The notes beneath the pieces were generated by a model that was not told where the DNA came from, did not search any database, and was given only the letters and a program-made list of their open reading frames with translations. Shown piece after piece: positions 6,541 to 14,248 of a DNA stretch of 20,416 nucleotides. Source of the stretch: Chloroflexota bacterium (GTDB lineage: Bacteria; Chloroflexota; Anaerolineae; UBA1429); NCBI GenBank assembly GCA_012513595.1, contig JAAZBY010000207.1:1-20416 (forward strand), in the 5' to 3' direction. The first letter of the stretch is position 1. Each line of letters begins with the position of its first letter. The translations under genes were made by a program, and so were the position numbers.

Positions 6541-9528
6541 ATGAGAGAGGACTTTCTGCGGATGCTTCAGGATCCGCCCAAGCACTACCGTCCCATCCCG
6601 TTCTGGTCGTGGAACGAGCGTCTGGACGTCTCCGAGACCCGCCGCCAGATCGCCGAGATGGACGCGGCCGGGCTGGGCGGCTACTTCATGCACGCCCGCG
6701 GCGGCCTGCAGACCCCCTACATGGGCGAGGAGTGGTTCGCCAACATCTCCGCCGGCATCGAAGAGGCCCGCCAGAGGGGCATGGATGCCTGGGCCTACGA
6801 CGAGAACGGCTGGCCGAGCGGCTTTGCGGACGGGCGGGTCAACGGGCGCGGGGAGCGCTACCAGCAAAAGCATTTGCGCCGCGAGGTCGTTTGCGCGGAG
6901 GCCGCGCCGGAGGACGCGGACGGGCGCACCCTGGCCCATCACCGCTCCCCCGACGGACGTCTATGGCGCTACTACTATGACGTGAATCCCTATTATGTCG
7001 ACGTGATGGACCCCGAGGTGACCCGTCTGTTCCTCGAGGAGATCTATGCGCCCTATGCCGCCCGCTACGCCGACGCGCTCGGCGGGCCGCTGCCTGGCTT
7101 TTTCACCGATGAGCCGCAGATGGCGCGCAGCGGCATCCCCTGGTCGCTGGTGCTGCCCGGGCGCTATCGCCAGACGTATGGGGAGGAGCTGCTCGACGTG
7201 CTGCCACTCCTCTTTGAGCCGCTGCCGGGCTACCAGCGCGCCCGCTACCGCTTCTGGCACCTGACGCAGGAGCTCGTTGTCACCGGCTACATGAAGCAGC
7301 TGTACGACTGGTGCGAGGCGCACGGTGCCCTGCTCACCGGGCACATGGTCTTTGAGGAGCGCCTTGCCACGCAGGCCAGCGCCAGCGGCGCCGTCATGCC
7401 CCATTACGAGTTCCTGCACATGCCGGGCATGGACTGGCTCACCCGCCACATCGAGCCGGCCAACACGCCGCTACAGGTGGCCTCGGTGGCGCATCAGCTG
7501 GGCAAGCCGCGGATCCTGAGCGAGTCGTTCGCCGGTTGCGGCTGGAACGTGACCTTTGAAGAGCTCAAGTGGATGCTCGAGTGGCAGATGGTCCGCGGCG
7601 TCACCACGTTGTGCCAGCATCTGCAGGGCTACTCGCTGCGCGGCATCCGCAAGCGTGACTGGCCTCCCTCGCTGTTCATCCAGCAGCCCTGGTGGCCCGA
7701 CTATCGCGCCCTGAACGATGCCGTCTCTCGGGTGGGCATGCTCCTCGCCGAGGGGCGCGTGGCCTTTGACGTCCTGATGCTGCACCCGCAGTCGTCGGCC
7801 TGGCTTTGTTACGACGCCGACGCCAGCGAGGGGATGGCCGCCCTGAATGACGATTTCCTCGCCGTGACGGCCGCCCTGGAGGGCGCCCACGTACCCCTGC
7901 ACTATGGGGACGAGCGCATCCTGCGGCGCTACGGGCGGGCGGAAGGCGCCCGTCTGCGCGTCGGTGAGCAGGCCTACAGCGTCGTGGTGGTGCCGCCTTG
8001 CGACACGTTGGCCTCCAGCACGGTGGCGCTTCTGGATGCATTCGTCGCGGGCGGGGGCACCCTCCTGTGGGTCGGCCGGCAGCCCTCCCTGCTGGAGGGG
8101 GAGCCCTCGGGCGAACTGGCGCGCCTGCTTGGCCGGGGGCGCCGCGTCGCAGACGCCGCCGCCCTGCCCACCGCCCTGCCGCCGGGCGCGCGCCCCATCT
8201 CGGTGGCCGGCGCGGACGGCCGCGAGATCGCCGACATCGCCGCGACCTGGCGCACGCTGCCCGCCAGCCTGGCCGGCAGCGACCTGCGCTTCTACTTCCT
8301 GGCCAACCAGTCGGTCGAGGCCGGCTATCAGGCCTCAGTGCGCCTGCCTGGGGCCGCGGCGGCCCGGCTGTCCATCGAGGACGGCGCTCTCGGGCGGCTG
8401 CCCGCTCGGCGCGACGGCGACAAGATCACCTTCACGTACGAGTTGCCCCAGGGCGGATCGCTGGCGCTCCTGGTCAGCGATAGCGCGGAGGCCTTTGCCG
8501 ACCTGCTCACGAGCCCGGCCGCGACCGAGCGCGTGCCGCTGGCGCCGGAGGACCTGGGTGGGGAGTGGAGGCTCGAACTCCTCGACCCCAACGCGCTGAC
8601 GCTAGACCATTGCGCCTTCTGGTTCGACGGTGCCCTGCAGGCGGAGCGCGAGCACGTGAGCGTCATCCAGCCGCGCGCGCTGGAGCTCGAACGGCCGGTG
8701 GAGATCCGCATGGAATACCGCGTGGAGGTGGCCCCCGGCTTTACGCCCGGCCAGGGCACCTGCCTGGTGCTCGAGCGGCCGGAATGCTTCCGGCTGGAGG
8801 TCAACGGGCAGCCCGTGCCCCTTGCGGAGGCGGGCTACTACCGCGACACGTCTTTCCGCAAGGTGCCGATCGACGGCCTGCTGCGGCCCGGCAGCAACCG
8901 CCTGACCCTGACCACGACCTTCCGCCAGCCCCCCGAGGTATACGAGGCGCTGCGCCGGGCGCGCGTGTTCGAGGCGGAGAAGAACAAGCTGACCTTCGAT
9001 GCGGAGATCGAGGCCGTCTACCTGATCGGCCCCTTTGCCGTGCACACCCCGGGAACCTGGGAGCCGTTGCCCCGCGGCGCGGCGCGCTATGAGGGGCCGT
9101 TCGTCATCGCGCCCCTGCCGGAGGTGGTGGCGCTCGGCGACCTGACGCCCCAGGGCCTGCCCTTTTATAGCGGGAGCGTGCGCCTGAGCCGGACCCTCAC
9201 GCTGGGCGCTGAGGAGGCGGCCGGGCGCTGCCTGACCCTGTCGGACAAGATGGCCAACTCGGTGGCGCTAACGGTCAACGGCCAGTGGGCTGGCCAATGG
9301 TTCTGGCGACCCTACTGGGCCGATCTGGAGGGGTTGCTGCGCGCCGGGGAGAACACCCTGACCCTGGAGATCACCGGCAGCCTGCGCAACCTGCTGGGCC
9401 CGCACCACCTGCTGGAGGGGGAGAGCTGGACGACCTACCCGTCCACCTTCTACAAGGAGGAGAACGTGTGGGGCTGGCGCCCGTGGACGGACGCCTACAC
9501 TTTCGTGGCCTTTGGCCTGCGCCCCTAG
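6541..9528 (+). CDS. GH106-like glycoside hydrolase (alpha-L-rhamnosidase-type), cytoplasmic
   Basis: 995 residues resembling the large Glyco_hydro_106-type family, whose characterised members release alpha-L-rhamnose. N-terminal barrel-like part (1 to about 400): IPFWSWNERL at 19-28, GLGGYFMHARGGLQTPYMG at 44-62, AWAYDENGWPSG at 83-94, GFFTDEPQM at 186-194 with an acidic pair that could be catalytic, then SESFAGCGWNVTFEELKWM and CQHLQGYSLRGIRKRDWPP. A Rossmann/GATase-like domain follows near 465-545 (VVVPPCDTLASSTVALLDAF). Beta-sandwich domains make up the rest, ending in a galactose-binding-like module near 870-985 (LTVNGQWAGQWFWRPYWADL). The N-terminus is polar with no signal peptide, so the enzyme should act on imported substrate. 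A strong AGGAGGAG precedes the ATG. It is convergent with the catabolic locus to its right. The family is fairly sure; rhamnose specificity is inference. Confidence 0.8.
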   Translation: MREDFLRMLQDPPKHYRPIPFWSWNERLDVSETRRQIAEMDAAGLGGYFMHARGGLQTPYMGEEWFANISAGIEEARQRGMDAWAYDENGWPSGFADGRVNGRGERYQQKHLRREVVCAEAAPEDADGRTLAHHRSPDGRLWRYYYDVNPYYVDVMDPEVTRLFLEEIYAPYAARYADALGGPLPGFFTDEPQMARSGIPWSLVLPGRYRQTYGEELLDVLPLLFEPLPGYQRARYRFWHLTQELVVTGYMKQLYDWCEAHGALLTGHMVFEERLATQASASGAVMPHYEFLHMPGMDWLTRHIEPANTPLQVASVAHQLGKPRILSESFAGCGWNVTFEELKWMLEWQMVRGVTTLCQHLQGYSLRGIRKRDWPPSLFIQQPWWPDYRALNDAVSRVGMLLAEGRVAFDVLMLHPQSSAWLCYDADASEGMAALNDDFLAVTAALEGAHVPLHYGDERILRRYGRAEGARLRVGEQAYSVVVVPPCDTLASSTVALLDAFVAGGGTLLWVGRQPSLLEGEPSGELARLLGRGRRVADAAALPTALPPGARPISVAGADGREIADIAATWRTLPASLAGSDLRFYFLANQSVEAGYQASVRLPGAAAARLSIEDGALGRLPARRDGDKITFTYELPQGGSLALLVSDSAEAFADLLTSPAATERVPLAPEDLGGEWRLELLDPNALTLDHCAFWFDGALQAEREHVSVIQPRALELERPVEIRMEYRVEVAPGFTPGQGTCLVLERPECFRLEVNGQPVPLAEAGYYRDTSFRKVPIDGLLRPGSNRLTLTTTFRQPPEVYEALRRARVFEAEKNKLTFDAEIEAVYLIGPFAVHTPGTWEPLPRGAARYEGPFVIAPLPEVVALGDLTPQGLPFYSGSVRLSRTLTLGAEEAAGRCLTLSDKMANSVALTVNGQWAGQWFWRPYWADLEGLLRAGENTLTLEITGSLRNLLGPHHLLEGESWTTYPSTFYKEENVWGWRPWTDAYTFVAFGLRP

Positions 9529-9539
9529 GGGCTGTGGGC

Positions 9540-9559
9540 AGGCCGGTGGCCGCCGGCCT
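9540..9559. terminator. Stem-loop between convergent GH106-like and methyltransferase genes
   Basis: AGGCCGG at 9540-9546 and CCGGCCT at 9553-9559 form a 7-bp GC-rich stem with a 6-base loop, overlapping the methyltransferase stop codon. There is no T-run on either strand, so it is a weak terminator candidate. It fills the only gap (29 bases) between the two opposing genes. Confidence 0.35.
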
Positions 9560-10808
9560 AGCCCGTGGCGTACAGGCACTTGAGGTAGGCGCCCTCGGGG
9601 AAGCCGATGGGGTGATCGAGGGGGTGCCCGGTGCGCGCGATCTCGCGCAGCGCGCGCCCCGCCCCGGCGGCGGCGCCCAACACGCAGGTGAAAAAGGCCT
9701 CCGCGCTGACCCGGCTGGAGCAGGAAGACATCACCAGCGTCCCCTCCGGCGCCAGCACCCCCAGCCCCAGCGTCGCCAGCCGCGCGTAGGCCGCCAGCGC
9801 CCCGGGGATCTGCGCCTGGCTCTGGGCAAAGGAGGGCGGGTCGACGATCACCAGGCCGAACCGGCGCCCGGCGGAGGAGAGCTCCTCCAGAATGGCAAAG
9901 GCGTCGCCGGCCAGCGTGGTGTGCTGGGCGGCGGCGATCCGCGGGTGGCCGAGGTTCAGGCGAAAGTGGCGCTCGGCCGCCTCCAGCGCCGGGATGCTGA
10001 GGTCGGTGCTGAGCACCGTCGGGGCGCCGCCCCGCGCTGCATAGAGCGAGAACCCGCCGGTGTAGGAAAAAACGTTCAGCGTGCTCTGCCCCTCGGCCAA
10101 CTGCTCCACCCGGGCGCGGTTCTCGCGCTGGTCGAAGAAAAAGCCGGTCTTTTGCCCCAGGAGGACGTTGGCCTCCAGGTGGAGGCCGTTCTCGGTAAAG
10201 GCCACCGGCCCGTCGGGCTCCGGCCCCCACAGCACCTGGCCGTCGGCCAGGCCGTAGAGGTCCTCGGGGTAGGCCTCCAGCGAGCGGCCCAGCCGCAGCA
10301 CGAGGCGCTCGAAGGGCTGGACGGCTTCCAGCGCGGGCAGCAGACGGCGCAGGTGGGGGATCCAGGCGGGCGTGTAGAGCTTGAGCACCAGGGTACGGTC
10401 GTAGCGATCGGCCACCAGGCCCGGAAGGCCGTCGTTCTCCCCGTGCACCAGGCGGTAGCCGGTGGTGTCGGTGTGGGCCAGGGGTGCGCGGAGCGAGGCG
10501 GCGGCCGCGAACCGGCCGAGGAACCACTGCTCGTCGATGCGGGCCGGCGTGCCGTGCTGCAGCACCTTGACGCGAATGGGCGAACGCGGATCGTACAGCC
10601 CCGCGGCCAGAAAGCGGCCCTTGGCGTCAAAGGCCACCGCCAGGTCCCCCGGCCTGCCCTGGTACGACTGGCTGCGGATGGCGCGCTCAAAGAGCCAGGG
10701 GTGCCCCTGGCGCAGGGCGCGTTCGCCGGCCGGCATCACCCGCACGGCCATGTTGCGCTCCGCCGGCTCGGGCAGGCCGCTCAGGAAGGGGGCTGCAGCG
10801 ATGCTCAC
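9558..10808 (-). CDS. rlmI: RlmI-type class I SAM-dependent rRNA (cytosine-C5) methyltransferase
   Basis: 416 residues with the RlmI/RlmK-L family architecture. A PUA-like RNA-binding N-terminus (GHPWLFERAI at 35-44) is followed by a linker domain and a Rossmann methyltransferase domain: motif I LNVFSYTGGFSLYAA at 244-258, the acidic STDLS near 267, VDPPSFA at 322-328, and a catalytic-type SSCSSR with Cys363. E. coli RlmI makes m5C1962 in 23S rRNA; the same target is inferred. The frame runs on far upstream, but that part is antisense-like and overlaps the aldolase gene. The GTG at 10808 is preferred because it overlaps the aldolase stop as GTGA with AAGGAG about 6 bases upstream. The ATG at 10751 would also leave a complete protein. 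It is the last gene of the sugar-catabolic unit, an unusual place for an rRNA modification enzyme. Confidence 0.88.
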   Translation of the reverse strand: MSIAAAPFLSGLPEPAERNMAVRVMPAGERALRQGHPWLFERAIRSQSYQGRPGDLAVAFDAKGRFLAAGLYDPRSPIRVKVLQHGTPARIDEQWFLGRFAAAASLRAPLAHTDTTGYRLVHGENDGLPGLVADRYDRTLVLKLYTPAWIPHLRRLLPALEAVQPFERLVLRLGRSLEAYPEDLYGLADGQVLWGPEPDGPVAFTENGLHLEANVLLGQKTGFFFDQRENRARVEQLAEGQSTLNVFSYTGGFSLYAARGGAPTVLSTDLSIPALEAAERHFRLNLGHPRIAAAQHTTLAGDAFAILEELSSAGRRFGLVIVDPPSFAQSQAQIPGALAAYARLATLGLGVLAPEGTLVMSSCSSRVSAEAFFTCVLGAAAGAGRALREIARTGHPLDHPIGFPEGAYLKCLYATG

Positions 10809-11677
10809 GAGGCTCCTTCCGGCGCGGCGGCCGCCTGCCCCGCGGCGCCGAACATCGTCAGATAGTCGGCGCACCGTTCGCGGAAGGTGCCTCGCACGAC
10901 GTCCTGGAAGGAAAAGTAGGAGGCCTGGCCGCCCGCCGCGTGGGCGCACAGGCGCTGGCCCGCGGTGAGCCCCAGCTCGGTGAACACGTTGATCTTGCTG
11001 ATCCCCGTGGCAATGGCCCCCTGGAACTGCTCGCGCGAAAGGCCCGACCCGCCGTGCATGGCCAGGGGGATGCCGGTCGCGGCACGCAGTTGGCCGAGAA
11101 GGGCCAGGTCCAGCCGCGGTTCCCCCTGATAGACGCCGTGTGCCGAGCCAAAGGCCACGGCCAGGACGTCGACGCCGGTAGCCTCGACAAAGGGGGCCAC
11201 GGTGCCCGGCTCGGTGAACCCGGCGCGCTGGGCGCCATAGGCGGCATAGTCGCTGCCAGAGCCGACGTGCCCGAGCTCCGCCTCGACGCCGACGCCCACA
11301 GCGTGGGCGGCCTGGACGATGGTCCGCGTCGTGGCGATGTTTTCGGCGAGCGGCAGGGCCGAGCCATCGTACATCACGTCGGTATAGCCGTAGCGAATGG
11401 CGCGGATGCACTGCTCCAGGTTGGCGCCATGGTCGAGCATCAGGGCGATGGGCACGCTGGCCTCCTCGGCCAGGGCCCTGAGGAAGGCGCTAAAGGCCCG
11501 GGCGTCGGGGCGCTCGATCCAGGCGGCGTAGACGCCCACGGCCGCCGGGGCGCGCAGGTCCTCGAGGGCGGCCACGGTCCCCTCGGCGGCCAGCATCTCT
11601 GGCGTCAGAAAGAGGGGCAGCGCGTAGCGGCCGGCCTGAGCCTCTCGCAGGAGCGGGACAATCGATACGAGTGCCAT
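10805..11677 (-). CDS. Class II (zinc) ketose-phosphate aldolase, GatY/KbaY-like
   Basis: 290 residues of the class II fructose-/tagatose-bisphosphate aldolase family, which cleave a ketose phosphate into dihydroxyacetone phosphate and an aldehyde using Zn2+. Key residues: Asp82-His83 (LMLDHG), EAELGHVG at 132-139, His180 (AFGSAHGVY), His208 (AMHGGSGL) and Asn230 (KINVFTEL). These are the expected catalytic Asp and the three zinc ligands at the positions I recall for E. coli GatY/KbaY. Cytoplasmic. The ATG at 11677 has GGAGG 8 bases upstream. It starts 15 bases after the PfkB kinase stop and overlaps the methyltransferase start (GTGA), so it is translationally coupled on both sides. In context it should split the phosphorylated ketose made by the two preceding genes. 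The substrate sugar and its stereochemistry are not determinable. Confidence 0.92.
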   Translation of the reverse strand: MALVSIVPLLREAQAGRYALPLFLTPEMLAAEGTVAALEDLRAPAAVGVYAAWIERPDARAFSAFLRALAEEASVPIALMLDHGANLEQCIRAIRYGYTDVMYDGSALPLAENIATTRTIVQAAHAVGVGVEAELGHVGSGSDYAAYGAQRAGFTEPGTVAPFVEATGVDVLAVAFGSAHGVYQGEPRLDLALLGQLRAATGIPLAMHGGSGLSREQFQGAIATGISKINVFTELGLTAGQRLCAHAAGGQASYFSFQDVVRGTFRERCADYLTMFGAAGQAAAAPEGAS

Positions 11678-11692
11678 GGGAGTGCCCTCCGA

Positions 11693-12640
11693 TCAGCCGA
11701 GCGGAATATCCCGCTCGGCGAGAAATGCCAGCGTCTCCGCATAGGTGGGGATGCCGGCCCGCCCGCCCAGATGCATGCACTTGAGCGCCGAGACGGCACT
11801 GGCAAAGAGCGCCACCTCGGCCAGTTCCCAGCCGTGCAGCAGCCCGACCAGGTAGGCCCCGTGGAAGACGTCCCCGGCGCCGGTGGTGTCGACCACGTCG
11901 ACCGCAAAGGCCGGCGTGTGGAGGATCCCCTCGCGGCTGACGGTGTAGGCCCCCTCGGCGCCCTCCGTCTGGACGACGATGCGCGGCCCCAGGTCCAGGG
12001 CGGCACGCCCTGCCTCCCAGATATCGGTGCGGCCGGTGAGCGCCGGCACAAAGCCCGACCCGCAGATGAGGATGTCGGTCTCGGCCACCAGGCGCCGGTA
12101 GTAATCGGCGGTGCGGCCCATGGTGCCGGTCATGCGGGCGCCGTCGAGCATCACCTGCTTGCCGGCCGCGTGCATCCAGCGGGCTGCCTGCAGGGCGGCG
12201 TCGGGATGGTGGCCGTCGAGGTGCAGGAACTCGGCCTGGGTGAGGTAGTCGCGATCCAGCTCCTCGGGCGCTAGGGGGGTGCGGTGCCGGTCACGAAGGC
12301 CGGTGAAGGTGCGTTCGCCGGTCTCCTCGTCGACGCAGACGAGGATGACGTTGCCCTCCGGGCCCGGGCGGCGCACCACGTGCGACACGTCCAGGCCCTC
12401 ACGCGTCAGGAACTCCATCTTGAGCTCGGCGGTGCGGTCGGTGCCGGCCGTGCCGACGTAGCCGGCCCGGGCTCCCAGCCGCGCGGCGGCGACGAGGCCG
12501 GTGCCCACCGGCCCGCCACCGTCGAGGGCAAAGCCACTCATGGAGCCCATCGTCTCCCAGGTGGGGAGTTCCCTGACACGCACGAGCACGTCCAGCGTGG
12601 CCAGGCCCACGCCCACAATGTCTATCTTTCCGTCGCTCAA
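11693..12640 (-). CDS. PfkB/ribokinase-family sugar kinase
   Basis: 315 residues of the PfkB carbohydrate kinase family, which transfers phosphate from ATP to a sugar hydroxyl. Visible: an N-terminal strand VGVGLATLDVLV, the substrate-side GGGPVGTGLVAAARLG at 41-56, the lid strands GERTFTG, and the ATP-site signature DTTGAGDVFHGAYLVGLL at 251-268 with the catalytic base Asp257. The start is TTG at 12640 with GTGGAG 8 bases upstream, placed 5 bases after the isomerase stop. A GTG 8 codons further in is possible but would remove the first beta strand. The neighbouring isomerase and aldolase suggest that it phosphorylates a ketose. Fructose, tagatose, rhamnulose/fuculose-like or 6-sulfo sugars are all conceivable, and sequence alone does not choose. 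Confidence 0.92.
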   Translation of the reverse strand: MSDGKIDIVGVGLATLDVLVRVRELPTWETMGSMSGFALDGGGPVGTGLVAAARLGARAGYVGTAGTDRTAELKMEFLTREGLDVSHVVRRPGPEGNVILVCVDEETGERTFTGLRDRHRTPLAPEELDRDYLTQAEFLHLDGHHPDAALQAARWMHAAGKQVMLDGARMTGTMGRTADYYRRLVAETDILICGSGFVPALTGRTDIWEAGRAALDLGPRIVVQTEGAEGAYTVSREGILHTPAFAVDVVDTTGAGDVFHGAYLVGLLHGWELAEVALFASAVSALKCMHLGGRAGIPTYAETLAFLAERDIPLG

Positions 12641-12645
12641 GATCG

Positions 12646-14094
12646 CTACTCCACAACCACGGGACGGATGCCGAGGAATCGGCAGGCCTCCTCAAGGGCA
12701 CGCGTCTGGTCCCCGTGGATCATACTGGCGTGATGGATAAAGCCCTCCTCGACGAGGGTACGGTAGAGGCGGGCATGATCGCGGACCTCAACCCAGGCCC
12801 AGGTGCCGGCCAGCGTCTCATCCGAGGGCACGATGCGCCCCGCGGCGATGAGCATCTTCCACTCGCCGTTGTACTCCGCCAGGCGGCAGAAGGTCACGGC
12901 GCCGGCACGAAGCTGGAACTGGTACAGCCCGGCCATGGTGTCTTCCGCGGGGATCGGCAGGGCGCCGGCCATATCGCGCCGGGAGCGCAGCGCGGTGCGC
13001 GCCGGGTCGGCGGCCAGGCAGGTGGGGGCGTTGCCACAGTGCCAGGCCAGCAGCCAGTTGGGGTTCTCGCGGTGCTGGATGGTCCAGTCTACAAAGTGGG
13101 GCAGCCCCTCGCCCAGGGCGGCGCCATAGTTGGCCAACATGGCCACGGCGCCGAGCACGTCTACCTCGCAGGCGGTGAGCATGTGGCGCGCCGTCATGCG
13201 CCCATAGACCGCGCAGAGGGAAATGCCCATCATCCGCTGGATGGAGGGCCAGCACTGCGCGGCCAGGGCCGAGAGGCCGTGGCGCTCCCAGAAGGCGACC
13301 AGGGCCAGCTCGAACTTGGCGGCCCGCACGAGGTGCGAGGCTGGGACGGTCACCTCGGCCACCGAGGCACGGATGCCGGCCACCAGGTCGACGACGGCGG
13401 GATCGTCGTCGGCGATCGCCTCGGCGGCATCGACGACGTCGGCCAGGTTGCAGGGGATCACGTTCATGCCAAAGGCCGTGGCCATGGCGACCTCGTCGTA
13501 GGCCACGGTCTCGAACGTCACCGGGCGGACGCCCACCTGCCCGATGCGTGCGCCGCGCAGGGCGCGCACCACGCCGACGGCGCGCACAAAGGTCTCTGCC
13601 TCGGCGAGCATCTCCGGGTCGCTGGGGAGGTAGACGCCGGCAAAGCGGAAGGGCAGGCGGCGGCGCGTCAGGCCGGCGGAGATGGACAGCGTCCCACAGT
13701 AGGAATCAGAGACGCGGGCCATGCTGGCATCCTGGAGGGCGGGGGGCTCCTTGGTGGCGAACAGGAGCACCGGCACGCGAAGCAACTCGGCCACCTTGAC
13801 GGCGGAGCGCTCGTCGCCAAAGTCGAGCGGGCAGATCACCAGGGCATCCACCCCTTCCTGGCGGAAGTAGGCCGCCACGGCCTCGGCCTCGTCGAGGGTG
13901 TTCACCGTGCCGTGGGGGGTAGCGCCGGAGAGCCTGTCTACGGCGCCGTCCTTTGAGACGGCGGGCGCCACGGCGGTGACGCCGGGCAGGCGCCCGAGCA
14001 GCGCGAGGCTGTCGGCGCGCATTCGCTCCGTCCAGGCGGTGTGGGCCGCCCTGCGGGATGGCAACAGACCGATCGTGACGCGGATGGGGGTCAT
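12646..14094 (-). CDS. L-fucose/L-arabinose isomerase-superfamily sugar isomerase
   Basis: 482 residues resembling L-fucose isomerase and related proteins, Mn2+-dependent aldose-ketose isomerases. Family features: an N-terminal Rossmann-like region (ALVICPLDFGDERSAVKVAELL), KFELAL with Glu262, AAQCWPSIQRMMGISLCAVYG at 278-298, the metal-site segment ACEVDVLGAV at 308-317 with Glu310/Asp312, WHCGNAPTC at 351-359, RAGAVTFCRL near 396-405, and a C-terminal HHASMIHGD at 454-462 likely to carry the His ligand. Assignment of exact ligands is inferred from memory of FucI. The start ATG at 14094 has GAGAGGAG about 6 bases upstream; 12 further in-frame codons upstream lack a ribosome site. It is preceded by its own candidate promoter and is first in a four-gene unit with the kinase, aldolase and methyltransferase. 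Confidence 0.82.
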   Translation of the reverse strand: MTPIRVTIGLLPSRRAAHTAWTERMRADSLALLGRLPGVTAVAPAVSKDGAVDRLSGATPHGTVNTLDEAEAVAAYFRQEGVDALVICPLDFGDERSAVKVAELLRVPVLLFATKEPPALQDASMARVSDSYCGTLSISAGLTRRRLPFRFAGVYLPSDPEMLAEAETFVRAVGVVRALRGARIGQVGVRPVTFETVAYDEVAMATAFGMNVIPCNLADVVDAAEAIADDDPAVVDLVAGIRASVAEVTVPASHLVRAAKFELALVAFWERHGLSALAAQCWPSIQRMMGISLCAVYGRMTARHMLTACEVDVLGAVAMLANYGAALGEGLPHFVDWTIQHRENPNWLLAWHCGNAPTCLAADPARTALRSRRDMAGALPIPAEDTMAGLYQFQLRAGAVTFCRLAEYNGEWKMLIAAGRIVPSDETLAGTWAWVEVRDHARLYRTLVEEGFIHHASMIHGDQTRALEEACRFLGIRPVVVE

Positions 14095-14142
14095 GCGTGC
14101 TCCTCTCCCGGGTGTCGCGGTGGACGCCAACGTGCGGGGGAC

Positions 14143-14172
14143 ATTCTAGCGCCGCGGGCACAGCCGTGCCAA
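14143..14172 (-). promoter_or_regulatory. Sigma70-like promoter for the isomerase-kinase-aldolase unit
   Basis: On the minus strand, TTGGCA (5 of 6 to TTGACA) at 14167-14172, an 18-base spacer, then TAGAAT (5 of 6 to TATAAT) at 14143-14148. Transcription would start near 14136, 42 bases before the isomerase ATG. This is among the best promoters in the window, and the -35 abuts the hairpin at 14173. Confidence 0.6.
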
Positions 14173-14187
14173 CCGCCGCTGCGGCGG
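14173..14187. repeat. GC hairpin abutting the isomerase promoter
   Basis: CCGCCGC-T-GCGGCGG, a perfect 7-bp inverted repeat around one base. It sits just 3' (minus strand) of the larger palindrome and directly next to the -35. Together they could stop or stall transcripts arriving from the dehydrogenase gene, or serve as mRNA 3' end protection. Confidence 0.5.
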
Positions 14188-14192
14188 GGAAC

Positions 14193-14224
14193 CACGGAGG
14201 CCGCCCCATGGGGCGGCCTCCGTG
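14193..14224. terminator. Perfect 32-base palindrome downstream of the Ldh2-type gene
   Basis: Positions 14193-14207 (starting CACGGAGG) are perfectly complementary to 14210-14224, with AT at the centre, so the whole 32 bases form an exact palindrome and a 15-bp hairpin. It starts 25 bases after the dehydrogenase stop. There is no T-run after it, so it is not a canonical intrinsic terminator, although GC-rich bacteria often have such stems at transcript ends. It could also be a binding site for a dimeric protein. Confidence 0.55.
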
Positions 14225-14248
14225 AGTGAAGGGCAGACGTTCAGGAGG

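Noticed and set aside
9285..10865. 526-codon plus-strand frame opposite the methyltransferase
   Set aside because: Overlaps the glycosidase 3' end in another frame and is antisense to a gene with intact DPPSFA and Cys motifs; composition typical of GC-rich antisense.
10809..11411. Upstream extension of the methyltransferase frame
   Set aside because: It lies entirely over the aldolase gene in another frame and has no methyltransferase or RNA-binding features; the GTG at 10808 with its ribosome site explains the start.
10940..12274. 444-codon plus-strand frame opposite aldolase and kinase
   Set aside because: Shadow of two conserved genes; Gly/His/Asp-rich with no family signature.
12715..13956. 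413-codon plus-strand frame opposite the isomerase
   Set aside because: Antisense shadow; the minus-strand protein has continuous family motifs.
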